Positions 7,842 through 17,189 of a stretch of DNA of 64,000 nucleotides are shown here, one piece after another; the first letter of the stretch is position 1; each line of letters begins with the position of its first letter. The DNA lies in assembly GCF_014191055.1 (NCBI RefSeq), contig NZ_JACHWB010000003.1, positions 434,001-498,000 of the forward strand, in the 5' to 3' direction. This DNA is from Microvirga lupini. Its GTDB lineage: Bacteria > Pseudomonadota > Alphaproteobacteria > Rhizobiales > Beijerinckiaceae. Position numbers and translations under genes: made by a program. Under the pieces are notes generated by a model. It was not told the origin of the DNA, ran no database searches, and saw nothing but the letters and a program-made list of their open reading frames with translations.

Positions 7842-9530
7842 TTAGGTTATCGTTGCGACGCTCATATCGCCCTGCTCAGACAGGCGATGGCCGAATTGAG
7901 AGGTGCTGGTGGTCGGTCGGCCGGTAATGAGTTCTGCGCAACGGCTTCCGAGCATCATTGCGGGCGCATTCGTGTTGCCCGCATTGATGTTAGGCATCGC
8001 CGAGAGGTCGCAGACCCGCAGGTTCTCGATTCCTCGGACGCGCAGCCTGGAATCGAGGACAGCCATGTGATCGCTTGATGTGCCCATCCGGCAGGTTCCG
8101 CTCGGGTGATAGTTCGTTTTCACGAAGCGACGGCAATGCTTCATGATCGCTTCGTCGCTGAGATCGTTCGGATCAGGAATTGAGATGCGCTCGATCCGCT
8201 CAGCCAGGGGAGTGGCCTGGAATGCTCGGATAAAGAACCGTTGACCGTCGATCATCGCGCGAGCGTCGTCGGGATGACTCAGCAGGTTGGGTGAAACGAG
8301 CGGCATATCGTCCGGATTGGCGGAGCGCAGGCGAACATAGCCACGGGATTTGGGCTTCACCACGACGGTCGTGATCGTTAACCCATACGTGTCCTCGACA
8401 AGGTCGAGTGTATCACGGTCCAGATAGACGATAGGGACGCAGAAAGCCTGGATTGTTGGCTCGGACTCGGGATCGGCCGGGTTCACGAAGGCGCCGGCCT
8501 CGACGCCGGCCGAGAGGATCGGGCCGGAGCCGAACAGCCGGAAGTGGATGCCGTTGAGCAGCATCCGCCAACCGACCCCCTGCTTGTAATAGCCATAGGG
8601 CCCGTTCGCCTTCGCGATCAACGGCACCTCCGGGTGGTCGATGAGATTTTCCCCGGTGCCGGGCAAATCCGCCACGCAGGGAATGCCGTGCTCCCGCAGC
8701 TGGTCGGCTGGGCCGATGCCAGAGAGCATGAGGAGCTGTGGCGTGACGAGGGCACCGGATGCCATGATCACCTCGCCGTCTGCGTATACTTGGTGGTCTA
8801 TGCCCCTGGCATCGCGATAGGTGACGCCGACAGCACGGCCGTTCTGGATCTCGATCCTGCGCACTCGCGACTGCAGGCGGATCACGAGGTTCGGGTTCTC
8901 CGCGAGCGGTGCCAGGAAGGCGTAGGCCGCGCTGCTGCGCCGGCCGCGGCGGTTCATGAACTGATAGAAGCCGACGCCGCGCTGCTTAGGTCCGTTGAAG
9001 TCGGGGTTGAAGGGCTCGCCCAGGGCTTGAACGGCCTGCACGAACCAGCGGGACATATCGTTGATGTGTCCAGGGTCCGATACCAGCAATGGCCCGTCGG
9101 CCCCATGTAGCTCATTGTAGAACCTGTTGTTGCCCTCCATGGTACGGAAGTGAGGCAGAACGTCGGCCCAGCCCCAGCCGGGATAATCGTTCTCTCCGTG
9201 CAGCATCTCGTGCCATTCGTCGTAATCGGATGGGCGTCCGCGCATATAGACCTGAGCGTTGACCGACGATCCCCCACCCAGGACATTGGCCTGCGGGATG
9301 TCGTGCACGCGCCCATCCAGATGCTCCTGCGGCACCGTGTGGTGATAACGCATGTACTTGCTGCCGTTGATCATCTTGAAGATGCCGGGAGGCATATCCA
9401 GCAGCGGGTGGCGATGGGAATAGCCGCCCTCAAGCAACAGCACACGTCTGCCTTCATTGACGAGGCGCGCAGCGGCCACGGAGCCGGAAGACCCGCCACC
9501 CACGACGATGTAGTCGAAACGCTCTTTCAT
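7842..9530 (-). CDS. GMC family FAD-dependent oxidoreductase (choline/alcohol/sugar dehydrogenase type)
   Basis: A 562-residue GMC oxidoreductase. The FAD-binding loop DYIVVGGGSSGSVAAARL is at the N-terminus. The family signature region VLGGGSSVNAQVYMRG follows, and the C-terminal catalytic segment NYHPSGTCRMG has its histidine near residue 475. The open frame extends 57 residues upstream, but the ATG at 9530 directly precedes the FAD fold and is preferred. Members oxidise alcohols or the anomeric carbon of sugars. It is the last gene of a leftward sugar operon, 43 bp after the enolase-superfamily gene, so a sugar or polyol is a more likely substrate than choline (inference). Confidence 0.9.
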   Translation of the reverse strand: MKERFDYIVVGGGSSGSVAAARLVNEGRRVLLLEGGYSHRHPLLDMPPGIFKMINGSKYMRYHHTVPQEHLDGRVHDIPQANVLGGGSSVNAQVYMRGRPSDYDEWHEMLHGENDYPGWGWADVLPHFRTMEGNNRFYNELHGADGPLLVSDPGHINDMSRWFVQAVQALGEPFNPDFNGPKQRGVGFYQFMNRRGRRSSAAYAFLAPLAENPNLVIRLQSRVRRIEIQNGRAVGVTYRDARGIDHQVYADGEVIMASGALVTPQLLMLSGIGPADQLREHGIPCVADLPGTGENLIDHPEVPLIAKANGPYGYYKQGVGWRMLLNGIHFRLFGSGPILSAGVEAGAFVNPADPESEPTIQAFCVPIVYLDRDTLDLVEDTYGLTITTVVVKPKSRGYVRLRSANPDDMPLVSPNLLSHPDDARAMIDGQRFFIRAFQATPLAERIERISIPDPNDLSDEAIMKHCRRFVKTNYHPSGTCRMGTSSDHMAVLDSRLRVRGIENLRVCDLSAMPNINAGNTNAPAMMLGSRCAELITGRPTTSTSQFGHRLSEQGDMSVATIT

Positions 9531-9573
9531 TGCTGCATCCTGCTTCACATTCGGCCGAATGACGCCAAATCCC

Positions 9574-10662
9574 TCAAGCTCTGATCTTCTCCAGACCTTT
9601 CCAGTCGAATTTGATGCCGTGGCCGGGACGATCCGGGGCCAGGGCGAAGCCGTCCTGAATCTGCAGAGGCTCGGCGATGTAGCGTTCGAGTCCAAAGCCA
9701 TGGGCTTCGAGATAGGATCTGTTCGGGCAGGCGGCGAGGAGGTGCACGGTCACGTCATGGGCGCCATGGCTGGTGACCGGAAGGTTGAAGGCTTCGGCCA
9801 GATGGGCGATCTTCATGAAGGGCGTGACGCCGCCGCAATTGGTGACGTCCGGCTCCGGATAGGTCACCGCTCCACCCGCCACGTAGAGCTTGAACTCCCA
9901 GAGCGTTCGGAGATTCTCACCGGCTGCGATCGGCAGCCCGCCCTCTCGTACGATACGGGCATGGCCTGCGGGGTCGTCGGGAATGGTCGGCTCTTCGAGC
10001 CATGTGAGATCGAAGGGCTGAAGGGCGCGCGCAGCACGGATGGCGCCATCGACGCTCCATTTCATGTTGGCGTCGACCATCAGCGGGAAACCGGCTCCGA
10101 GATGCTCGCGCATGGCCTTCACCCGCTCCACATCCTCGAAGAGGTTGGTGCGGCCGACCTTCATCTTGATGGCCCGGAAACCTTTTCCGAGATTATCGTC
10201 CGTCTGGCGCAGGAGCTTGTCGAGAGGCAGGTCGAGATCGATGCCCCCGGCATAGCATGGCACTTTGGGATCAAAGCCGCCGAGCGCTTTCCAGAGCGGG
10301 AGATTGGCGCGTTTCGCCTTGAGGTCCCAGAGCGCCATGTCGAAGGCCGAGAGCGCCAGGACAGTCGGGCCGCCGCGACCGCCGTAATGGAGCGCCCACC
10401 AGGCCTTGTGCCAGAGACGCTCGATCTCGTCAGCCTCCTCGCCGTCCATGATCTCGGGCAGCTCGCGGGCGAGGATCGTGTCGATGGCAGCGCCATTGCG
10501 CCCGACCGTGAACGTGTAGCCGACACCCTCAGCGCCGTCCGAATCGCGGATACGGACCGTATTGAGCTCGAAGGCGCGCATCTCGCCATGCATGGAGTCG
10601 GTCAGGACAGCCGGCAAAGGGATGCGGTAAAAGCCGGGTTCGATGGAGGTGATCCGAGGCAT
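9574..10662 (-). CDS. Mandelate racemase/muconate-lactonizing enzyme family protein (probable sugar-acid dehydratase)
   Basis: A 362-residue enolase-superfamily enzyme. An N-terminal capping domain is followed by a barrel with KxK base (Lys166/Lys168 in AIKMKVG), metal ligands Asp197 (VDAN), Glu223 (LEEPT) and Glu249 (AGEN), and His299 (SHGAHD). This is the mandelate-racemase subgroup set of residues. The active site abstracts a proton next to a carboxylate, giving racemisation or dehydration of a sugar acid. Its place between a sugar importer and a GMC oxidoreductase makes an aldonate dehydratase likely, but substrate specificity cannot be read from the sequence. Confidence 0.9.
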   Translation of the reverse strand: MPRITSIEPGFYRIPLPAVLTDSMHGEMRAFELNTVRIRDSDGAEGVGYTFTVGRNGAAIDTILARELPEIMDGEEADEIERLWHKAWWALHYGGRGGPTVLALSAFDMALWDLKAKRANLPLWKALGGFDPKVPCYAGGIDLDLPLDKLLRQTDDNLGKGFRAIKMKVGRTNLFEDVERVKAMREHLGAGFPLMVDANMKWSVDGAIRAARALQPFDLTWLEEPTIPDDPAGHARIVREGGLPIAAGENLRTLWEFKLYVAGGAVTYPEPDVTNCGGVTPFMKIAHLAEAFNLPVTSHGAHDVTVHLLAACPNRSYLEAHGFGLERYIAEPLQIQDGFALAPDRPGHGIKFDWKGLEKIRA

Positions 10663-10705
10663 GGTTGTCCTTCGCTATATTAACTGTCGAATTTGCGGCC
10701 GGTAC

Positions 10706-11680
10706 TCAGGCGGCCTCTTCCGTGCGCATGCTCAGCCGGGCCTGGATGGCCACGACGAGCAGCAGGAACGCGCCGCGAATGACCGATTGCCAATAGGCCG
10801 AGAGGCTGATCCAGCCGAGACCGTTCTCGAAGTTCAGGATGTTGAAGATCAGGCCGAGGAGAAGCACACCGGCAAGCGTCGATCCGACGGAGCCGACGCC
10901 TCCGGTTAGCAGGGTGCCGCCGACCACGACGGCCGCGATCGCGAAAAGCTCCCAGCCCACACCCTCGATCGGTTGGCCCGCACCGAACTGCGCTGCGAGG
11001 ATCACACCTGCGAGGCCAGCAAGGCCGCCGCTGGCCAGGTATACAAGCGCTTTCACGCGTTGGGCCGGCAGACCCATAAGGCGAGCTGCGTCCTCATTGC
11101 CGCCGATCGCCAGTACGGTGCGCCCGAACGAAGTGAAATTGAGAATGAGAGAGCCGAGAAGATATGCGATGAGCGCGATCCAGGCTGGAATGGGAAAGCC
11201 GAGGAAATCGCCTTGGCCAAGCTCAACAAAGCCGGTCTCGTAGGAAACCGAGACCGACTGGTTGTCGGCTAGCAGCAGAGCGCATCCGCTCGCCGCCAAC
11301 ATGGTTGCGAGGGTAGCGATAAACGGAAGGATATTGAGGCGTGTGATGATGAAAGCATTGCAGGCGCCTATCGCCAGCCCGGCTCCCAAGCCGCCGAGCA
11401 GACCAGGCATGACGCCGTAAGGAGAGAGCAAGGCGGCAACGACGCTGCCGAGAGCCGCGGTCGAACCGACAGAGAGATCAATGCCGCCGGTGATGATAAC
11501 GAAGCACATACCAAGCGCGACCAGGGCGAACATGCTGTTGTAGCGCAGCACCGTGAGAACGTTGAAGGCGCCGAGGAAATTCTCGTAGCGCAGCCAGCCG
11601 AACAGGATCAGGGCGACGAGGGCGAGGAGCACACCGTAACGTCCGATCCCCTGGAACAGCTTGAGGGAGGTTGTGTTCAT
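10706..11680 (-). CDS. Sugar ABC transporter permease (RbsC/YjfF type)
   Basis: A 324-residue inner-membrane permease of the branched-chain/ribose type, with about eight to ten hydrophobic segments and the conserved GGIDLSVG motif near residues 65-71. It lies 8 bp after the other permease of the operon, and the pair should form a heterodimer with the double ATPase. The closest family is the YtfT/YjfF or RbsC group. Its gene is in the same leftward operon as the aldehyde dehydrogenase and enolase genes. Confidence 0.9.
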   Translation of the reverse strand: MNTTSLKLFQGIGRYGVLLALVALILFGWLRYENFLGAFNVLTVLRYNSMFALVALGMCFVIITGGIDLSVGSTAALGSVVAALLSPYGVMPGLLGGLGAGLAIGACNAFIITRLNILPFIATLATMLAASGCALLLADNQSVSVSYETGFVELGQGDFLGFPIPAWIALIAYLLGSLILNFTSFGRTVLAIGGNEDAARLMGLPAQRVKALVYLASGGLAGLAGVILAAQFGAGQPIEGVGWELFAIAAVVVGGTLLTGGVGSVGSTLAGVLLLGLIFNILNFENGLGWISLSAYWQSVIRGAFLLLVVAIQARLSMRTEEAA

Positions 11681-11688
11681 CGGCGACC

Positions 11689-12690
11689 TCAGCGATAGCT
11701 CTGCCGCTGCAGCCAGACGGCCAGCACGATGATGGCGGCTTTCGCCACGAGGGCAGCCGCATCGGGGACGCCGTTGGCCAGAAGCGTGTAGCGGACGAGC
11801 TGGATGATCAGTGCTCCGACCAGGGTGCCGATGATTGTGGCCCGGCCGCCGGTGAGGAGCGTTCCACCCACGGCCACTGCTGCGATGGCGTCAAGCTCCA
11901 TGCCAAGGCCCACGAGGTTGGCGTCAGCGGCGGAGTTGCGGGCGATCACGATGAGGCCTGCGATGCCGGAGAGAAAGCCGCTGATGAGGTAGACTCGCTT
12001 CTTCACGGACGCCACGGGAATGCCGGACAACCGGGCGGCCTTCTCATTGCCCCCGATGGCAAGGATCTGCCTGCCGAAAACGGTGCGCCTGAGCATCCAG
12101 GCAGCCGTCGCCACGATAAAAATCATCAGGATGGCTTGAAACGGGATGCCGAAGACGCGCCCAAGGCCGATGAACTGGAAACTGGGCAGGTTGAACACCT
12201 GCAGGTTGCCGTTGGTAAAGACCTGGGCGATGCCGCGCCCGGCGATGAAAAGGACGAGGGTGGCGATGATAGGCTGGATGCGCAGGCGTGTCACAAGCCA
12301 GCCATTGAACCATCCGAGTGCCGCCGCGGCCAGAACCGGAAGGATGAAGGCCAGCGCAATGCCGATGGCCGGGTGGGGCAGGGGAAAGAGCTTGCCGAGA
12401 AAGATCAGTGGTGCGAGCGCGCCTGCAATCGCCATGAGAGCGCCGACCGAGAGATCGATGCCTCCCGTGGCGATGACGAGGGTCATCCCGACTCCGACGA
12501 TCACAATGGCGCAGACCTGGGTGAGATTGACGTTGAGCGTCTGCCACGTGGCGAAGTTCGGCGTAATGGCGAGATTGACCAAAATCAGGAGGACGAGCGC
12601 AATCCAGGCGCCATAGCGCGTCAGAATGGTTCTGACATCGAAGCGAGGCGCCCTGTGCGCCGGTGGCAGGGTGGTTGCCGTATCAGCCAT
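11689..12690 (-). CDS. Sugar ABC transporter permease (RbsC/YtfT type)
   Basis: A 333-residue permease with a hydrophilic N-terminus, multiple membrane segments and the conserved GGIDLSVGAL motif. The start overlaps the ATPase stop by 8 bp. Two different permeases after one double-ABC ATPase resemble the E. coli ytfQRT-yjfF galactofuranose arrangement. The order supports a pentose or hexose importer of that family; the exact sugar is open. Confidence 0.9.
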   Translation of the reverse strand: MADTATTLPPAHRAPRFDVRTILTRYGAWIALVLLILVNLAITPNFATWQTLNVNLTQVCAIVIVGVGMTLVIATGGIDLSVGALMAIAGALAPLIFLGKLFPLPHPAIGIALAFILPVLAAAALGWFNGWLVTRLRIQPIIATLVLFIAGRGIAQVFTNGNLQVFNLPSFQFIGLGRVFGIPFQAILMIFIVATAAWMLRRTVFGRQILAIGGNEKAARLSGIPVASVKKRVYLISGFLSGIAGLIVIARNSAADANLVGLGMELDAIAAVAVGGTLLTGGRATIIGTLVGALIIQLVRYTLLANGVPDAAALVAKAAIIVLAVWLQRQSYR

Positions 12691-14239
12691 GGGCTACCTC
12701 CCGGTCGCTCTCATGCCCATGGGCCATGGCGGACATCACACTCTGCTCGTTCACCTCGTCGCCGTGTAATTCGGCCACGGTGCGGCCGTCGCGTAGGACG
12801 AAAATGCGGCTGGCTGCCTCCACGACTTCCTCCAATTCGGAGGAAATCATCAGGACGCCAAGGCCTTGGCCCGCGAGCTCCCTGATCAGGCTGAGGATCT
12901 CGGCCTTGGCGCCCACATCGATGCCGCGGGTCGGCTCGTCTAAGATTAGGAGCTTGGGGTTCATGCAGAGCCAGCGGGCCAGCAGCACCTTCTGCTGATT
13001 GCCGCCCGAGAGTTCGCGGATGCGCTGTTCCGGGCCGGTGCAGCGGATGCCGAGGCGCTTGATGAAGCGATCGACGATCGCCCGGCTGCGCGCCTCGTCC
13101 ACGATACCGCGCCGGGCCAGTTGCGGCATGAGGGCAAGCGTCAGGTTCTCGCGCACGGACATGTCTGGAATGATGCCCTCGAGCTTGCGATCCTCCGAGC
13201 AGAAGCCCATGCCGGCCCGGATTGCATCCGACGGTGCGACGATGGCATTCTCACGCCCGCCGAAGCTGACCGTACCGGCATTCGGCTTGTCGACTCCGAA
13301 GACAGCCCTCACGGATTCAGTCCGGCCCGCTCCCAGAAGTCCCGCGAGTCCGACGATTTCACCCGGCCGGACATCGAAGCTGACATCGCTGACCTTGCGG
13401 CCGATGGCAAGATTCCGGACCTCCAGCACGGACCCAGGCGTCTCGCTTGCCGTATCGGTCGTGTCATGCCCCTCGTGTAGAACCTGCGACAGCTCGCGCC
13501 CGAGCATGGAGGTGACAAGGTCGATCCGCGACAGCTGGTTCATCGGTGCGACTTGTACGGTGCGTCCGTCTCGCATGATGGTGACGCGGTCACAGACGGC
13601 ATAGAGTTCGTCGAGCTTATGGCTCACGAAAATCACCGAGACGTCTGCCTGCCTGAGCTGACGGATCACGTTGAACAGCACCTCGACCTCCCGTTCGTCG
13701 AGAGAGGAGGTTGGCTCGTCCATGATGACGAGCTTGGCTTCGAAACCGATGGCGCGGGCGATGGCGACCATCTGCTGAATGGCAGTCGGATAAGCCATGA
13801 GCGGGCGGCGCACGTCGATGTCGATCTTGAACCGGGCTAGTAGAGCCCGGGCCTCCGCGTGCATGGCCGACCAATTAAGGAGACCGAACCGGCGCTTCTC
13901 GCGGCCGAGACAGATGTTCTCCGTCACGGACCGATATGGCACCAGATTGATCTCCTGATAGATCGTGCTGATGCCGGCCCGCTGCGCTTCCTGCGGTGAG
14001 GAGAACTCCACCGGCCTGCCATCGAAAAGGATCTCGCCGGCATCCTTCCTGTAGTAACCGGTCAGGATCTTGATGATGGTGGACTTGCCGGCGCCGTTCT
14101 GGCCGATCAGCGCATGAACTTCGCCCCTCTCCACCACGAGATCGGCCGAGCGCAGGGCCGGAATGCCGGCGAAGCGCTTGTCGATGCCGTGCATGGTAAG
14201 AAGCGGCGCCATGGAAGCTCCGTCCCCAGGTTCAGCCAT
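12683..14239 (-). CDS. Sugar ABC transporter ATP-binding protein (two ABC domains)
   Basis: A 518-residue double-ABC ATPase of the RbsA/YtfR type. The first domain has Walker A GQNGAGKST and Walker B LVIMDEPTSSLD but a degenerate signature (TAIQQ). The second has a degenerate Walker A (GLLGAGRTE) and an intact signature LSGGNQQK with LLILDEPTRGID. Such split use of the two sites is normal for this family. It energises the two downstream permeases at the cytoplasmic face. A hairpin sits in the 44-bp gap after the binding-protein gene. Confidence 0.93.
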   Translation of the reverse strand: MAEPGDGASMAPLLTMHGIDKRFAGIPALRSADLVVERGEVHALIGQNGAGKSTIIKILTGYYRKDAGEILFDGRPVEFSSPQEAQRAGISTIYQEINLVPYRSVTENICLGREKRRFGLLNWSAMHAEARALLARFKIDIDVRRPLMAYPTAIQQMVAIARAIGFEAKLVIMDEPTSSLDEREVEVLFNVIRQLRQADVSVIFVSHKLDELYAVCDRVTIMRDGRTVQVAPMNQLSRIDLVTSMLGRELSQVLHEGHDTTDTASETPGSVLEVRNLAIGRKVSDVSFDVRPGEIVGLAGLLGAGRTESVRAVFGVDKPNAGTVSFGGRENAIVAPSDAIRAGMGFCSEDRKLEGIIPDMSVRENLTLALMPQLARRGIVDEARSRAIVDRFIKRLGIRCTGPEQRIRELSGGNQQKVLLARWLCMNPKLLILDEPTRGIDVGAKAEILSLIRELAGQGLGVLMISSELEEVVEAASRIFVLRDGRTVAELHGDEVNEQSVMSAMAHGHESDREVAHG

Positions 14240-14244
14240 ACGAG

Positions 14245-14278
14245 AAAGGCGCTGCCCGATGTTATGAGCAGCGCCTTT
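14245..14278 (-). terminator. Hairpin between sugar-binding protein and ATPase genes
   Basis: A perfect 11-bp stem (14245-14255 with 14268-14278) and 12-nt loop lie in the 44-bp gap. Read on the minus strand it is AAAGGCGCTGC...GCAGCGCCTTT followed by CTCG. The short T-run ends inside the stem, so it is better seen as an attenuator or 3'-end stabiliser of the binding-protein message than a full terminator. Confidence 0.6.
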
Positions 14279-14283
14279 GGGGT

Positions 14284-15261
14284 TCAGTAGGCGTCCGCGA
14301 TGAGCTGGGTCGCGTTCGATTTGTCGAAGAACCGATCAGTGTTCACCACCCATGGCTCGATCTGCTCGCCCTTGGCGTAGCGGGCCAAGGTCTCGAAGGC
14401 TTTCGGACCAAACTTCGGATTACACTCCACGGTGGCAAGCATCTTGCTGTCGATGATGGCCTGCAATGCGTCGCGGGTGCCATCAATGGATACGACAATC
14501 ACGTCCTTGCCCGGTTTCTTGCCAGCCGCTTCAAGGGCCGCAATGGCCCCGATGGCCATTTCGTCATTGTGCGCGTAGATGGCTGTCGCGTCCGGATGTG
14601 CCTGTAGCAGGGTCTCCGCCACTTGGCGGCCCTTGTCACGGGCGAAGTCACCGGACTGTGACGCGACAACCTTCATGCCCGAATGCGCCTTGATGTAGTC
14701 CTCAAAGCCCTTGCGGCGGTCATTGGCCGGGGAGGAGCCCGTGGTACCTTCAAGCTGGATGATCTTGGCATTGCCGTTCATCGCCTTGGTCAACGCCTCA
14801 GCCGCGCGCTTGCCTTCGTCCACGAAGTCCGAGCCGATGAAGGTCACATAGTCACGGCCTGCCTTCGCAAGGCTCTGATCCACATTGCGATCAAGCAGAA
14901 TGACCGGAATGCCGGCGCGCTTGGCGGCCATGACAGCCGGGATCAGGGGCTTCTCCTCACGGGGGGCAAGGAAGATCAGATCAACCCCCTGAGCAATCAT
15001 CGAGTTGACGTCGGCCACCTGCTTGGCGGCGGAGCCGGCCGCATCGGTGTAGACGAGCTGATGTCCAAGCTTGGCGGCTTCAGCCTTCATGCTCTCCGTC
15101 TGCGCAATGCGCCACGGGTTGTTCGACTCGGTCTGCGCGAAGCCGACCTTGTATTTTTCTTTCTGCTTCAGCTTGGGCAGTTCCTGTGCCGACACTCCAC
15201 CAAGTCCCAGCCCGATGGCCGCGACGCCCGTTGCAAGTGCAAGGAAAGTCCTTCTCAGCAT
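14284..15261 (-). CDS. Sugar ABC transporter substrate-binding protein (YtfQ/RbsB type)
   Basis: A 325-residue periplasmic sugar-binding protein. The signal peptide covers about residues 1-26 (ending GGVSAQ), and the mature part has the two-lobe periplasmic-binding fold with VGFAQTESNNPWR near its start and AIYAHNDEMAIGAI later, both typical of YtfQ-like proteins. GAGGAAG upstream of the ATG is a good ribosome binding site. It would deliver a sugar to the adjacent double-ATPase importer. A galactofuranose or related pentose/hexose ligand is plausible by family but not shown. Confidence 0.92.
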   Translation of the reverse strand: MLRRTFLALATGVAAIGLGLGGVSAQELPKLKQKEKYKVGFAQTESNNPWRIAQTESMKAEAAKLGHQLVYTDAAGSAAKQVADVNSMIAQGVDLIFLAPREEKPLIPAVMAAKRAGIPVILLDRNVDQSLAKAGRDYVTFIGSDFVDEGKRAAEALTKAMNGNAKIIQLEGTTGSSPANDRRKGFEDYIKAHSGMKVVASQSGDFARDKGRQVAETLLQAHPDATAIYAHNDEMAIGAIAALEAAGKKPGKDVIVVSIDGTRDALQAIIDSKMLATVECNPKFGPKAFETLARYAKGEQIEPWVVNTDRFFDKSNATQLIADAY

Positions 15262-15287
15262 CGTCTTCCTCCATGAAGTTTTTTATG

Positions 15288-15334
15288 CCCCGTTTCGGGG
15301 TTCTTGAACCATTGCCGCAGCCCTTTAAGGCTGC
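15288..15334 (-). other. Two small inverted repeats between aldA-like and binding-protein genes
   Basis: The 79-bp gap holds CCCCG-TTT-CGGGG (15288-15300) and GCAGCC-CTTTAA-GGCTGC (15317-15334). On the minus-strand transcript the first is followed by an A-run, not a U-run, so an intrinsic terminator is not supported; processing or translation effects are possible. Confidence 0.4.
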
Positions 15335-15340
15335 AGGTCC

Positions 15341-16813
15341 TCACCAACGGACATAAGTCGTCTGCTTCCGCAGGTATCCGTCGAAGCCGTATTTGCCGTC
15401 TTCCCCGCCGAGGCCTGAGTGCTTCCAGCCGGTGTGGAATCCTTGAACCAATTCACCACAGGGTCGGTTGACATAGAGCTCCCCGAATGAAAGCTCGCGT
15501 GAGAGACGCATCACCCGGCGCAGATCATTCGTGTAGACATAGGCGGACAGGCCGTAGCTGCTGTCGTTGGCGAAGCTCAGCGCCTGCTCGAAGCTGTCCA
15601 CGGTCATGACCGGGGCAACCGGGCCGAAAATCTCCCGCTGCATGACGGACGCTTCGTTGCTGTCGACGCGCAGAACTGTCGGCTCGAACCAATGGCCGCG
15701 GGCGAACTCGCCTTCCTTGAGGCGGCGTCCTCCCGCGAGGACCTCGGCGCCGGCCGCTATGGCACTGTTCACGATCTCCTCAACCTTGTCGACCTCGGGC
15801 CGGTTCACCTTAGGCCCTATGTCAGGGTTGGTCATGGGGTCGCCGAGCCGCATCTGCTTCACGCGGGATACAAACCTGTCGAGAAAGGGCTCCGCGATGT
15901 TGCGGTGCAGGTACATGCGCTCATTACAGGTGCAGATCTGGCCGCAATTGGTAAAGCGGGACACGATGGCAGCTTCTACGGCGGCGTCGATATCTGCGTC
16001 GTCGAGGACGATGAACGGTGCTTTTCCGCCAAGTTCCAAGCGCACGACCTTCAATTCATGAGCGCCTGCTGCGTAGATCTCGCGTCCTGCGCGGACACTC
16101 CCCGTCATGGTGATCATGGCGCTGATGGGCGAGCGCACCAGCGCATCACCAACCGTTCGGCCGTCACCTGTGACCACGTTCAGAACGCCTTTCGGAATTC
16201 CAACGTCATGAGCGAGGCGAGCAATCTCAAGAGCCGAGAGGGGCGTGGATTCGTGTCCCTTGACCACCATGGTGTTGCCGGCAACGAGGGCAGGCCCGAT
16301 CTTTCGCGCGGCCAAAGCGGCTGGATAGTTCCAGGCAGTCAGGCCGACGACCACACCGAACGGAACGCGACGGATCCAGACCTCCTCATTCTGGAAGTCG
16401 GACGGGAGAATGTCGCCCTCGATACGACGTGCGCTCTCGGCGGCGAATGTCAGGAAGGTGACGACGGCGTCGATCTCGCCTTCGGCCTGGTTCAGAGGCT
16501 TGCCTTGTTCCAGAACGACGATACGGGCGAGGTGGGCCTTGTTCTGTTTCACCGCGGCAGCAAGATCGCTCACATAGCCGGCGCGGACGATCGGCGGCAG
16601 TGCAGCCCAAGCCGGCTGTGCTCGCCGCGCCGCTTCCAGGGCAGCCGTTGCATCCTCGACAGTTCCAGCCGGAACAGAGGCAAATACAATCTCGTTCGCG
16701 GGGTTCTCAACATCGGACCGTTCTTCGGATCGGCCGTTGGTCCATGCGCCGTCGATATACATCTGGTAGTGGGTAATGGCCTCAGGGCGGCCAGCCTGAA
16801 CTGAATTCGTCAT
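15341..16813 (-). CDS. Aldehyde dehydrogenase (lactaldehyde/glycolaldehyde dehydrogenase AldA type)
   Basis: A 490-residue NAD(P)-dependent aldehyde dehydrogenase. Visible catalytic residues are Asn162 (WNYP), Glu260 (LELGGK) and Cys294 (GQIC). The overall sequence, including YIDGAW at the start and the YVRW end, resembles AldA, which oxidises lactaldehyde and glycolaldehyde formed in deoxy-sugar and pentose breakdown. It is the first gene of the leftward sugar operon and is preceded by a 376-bp divergent region facing an FCD regulator. A role in oxidising an aldose or a short aldehyde from the imported sugar fits the neighbours. Confidence 0.9.
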   Translation of the reverse strand: MTNSVQAGRPEAITHYQMYIDGAWTNGRSEERSDVENPANEIVFASVPAGTVEDATAALEAARRAQPAWAALPPIVRAGYVSDLAAAVKQNKAHLARIVVLEQGKPLNQAEGEIDAVVTFLTFAAESARRIEGDILPSDFQNEEVWIRRVPFGVVVGLTAWNYPAALAARKIGPALVAGNTMVVKGHESTPLSALEIARLAHDVGIPKGVLNVVTGDGRTVGDALVRSPISAMITMTGSVRAGREIYAAGAHELKVVRLELGGKAPFIVLDDADIDAAVEAAIVSRFTNCGQICTCNERMYLHRNIAEPFLDRFVSRVKQMRLGDPMTNPDIGPKVNRPEVDKVEEIVNSAIAAGAEVLAGGRRLKEGEFARGHWFEPTVLRVDSNEASVMQREIFGPVAPVMTVDSFEQALSFANDSSYGLSAYVYTNDLRRVMRLSRELSFGELYVNRPCGELVQGFHTGWKHSGLGGEDGKYGFDGYLRKQTTYVRW

Positions 16814-17189
16814 GCTCGGCCCTCGCCAGGTCCCTCCCAGGGGAGCTGCGGGTCAGAGTTCGACAGAAGGTTGCCTTGTGATGGCGTCACCAGTCTCTCT
16901 CCCTGTTTCGCTCAAGCGGAGCAGTGTCAAACCAAACGTCATTTAGCGATCTATTTGGTTCGACCGGAACTAGGATGGTCAGCCCGTCAACCGCTGTCAA
17001 GACCTCTTAATTAAAGCCATGTAGGGCAAGAATGACGGTTCTGCTGCTGGATTTCTGCAGATATAGGACGCGCTGATCATCAGGCGGTGGATTTTGGTCG
17101 GACCATATGGTACTTGTCAGCAGCCTGCAGATTAGCTTTTGCCCGTGCTAGAGCATGGGCAAAAACTGAATAACAGGAGCGAGGTGACC
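16814..17189. promoter_or_regulatory. Divergent intergenic region with candidate operators
   Basis: This gene-free region separates the aldehyde dehydrogenase and FCD regulator starts. It contains an inverted repeat, TCAAACCAAA (16927-16936) and TTTGGTTCGA (16954-16963), with one mismatch and a 17-bp spacer, and a perfect 10-bp palindrome ACCATATGGT (17102-17111). The regulator start has a clear GGAGCGAGG ribosome binding site. Either repeat could be bound by the divergent regulator. I see no coding signal here. Confidence 0.55.

Noticed and set aside
11671..12885. A 404-residue plus-strand open frame
   Set aside because: It is antisense to the sugar permease and ATPase genes and very rich in Asp, Gly and Arg, typical of a shadow frame.
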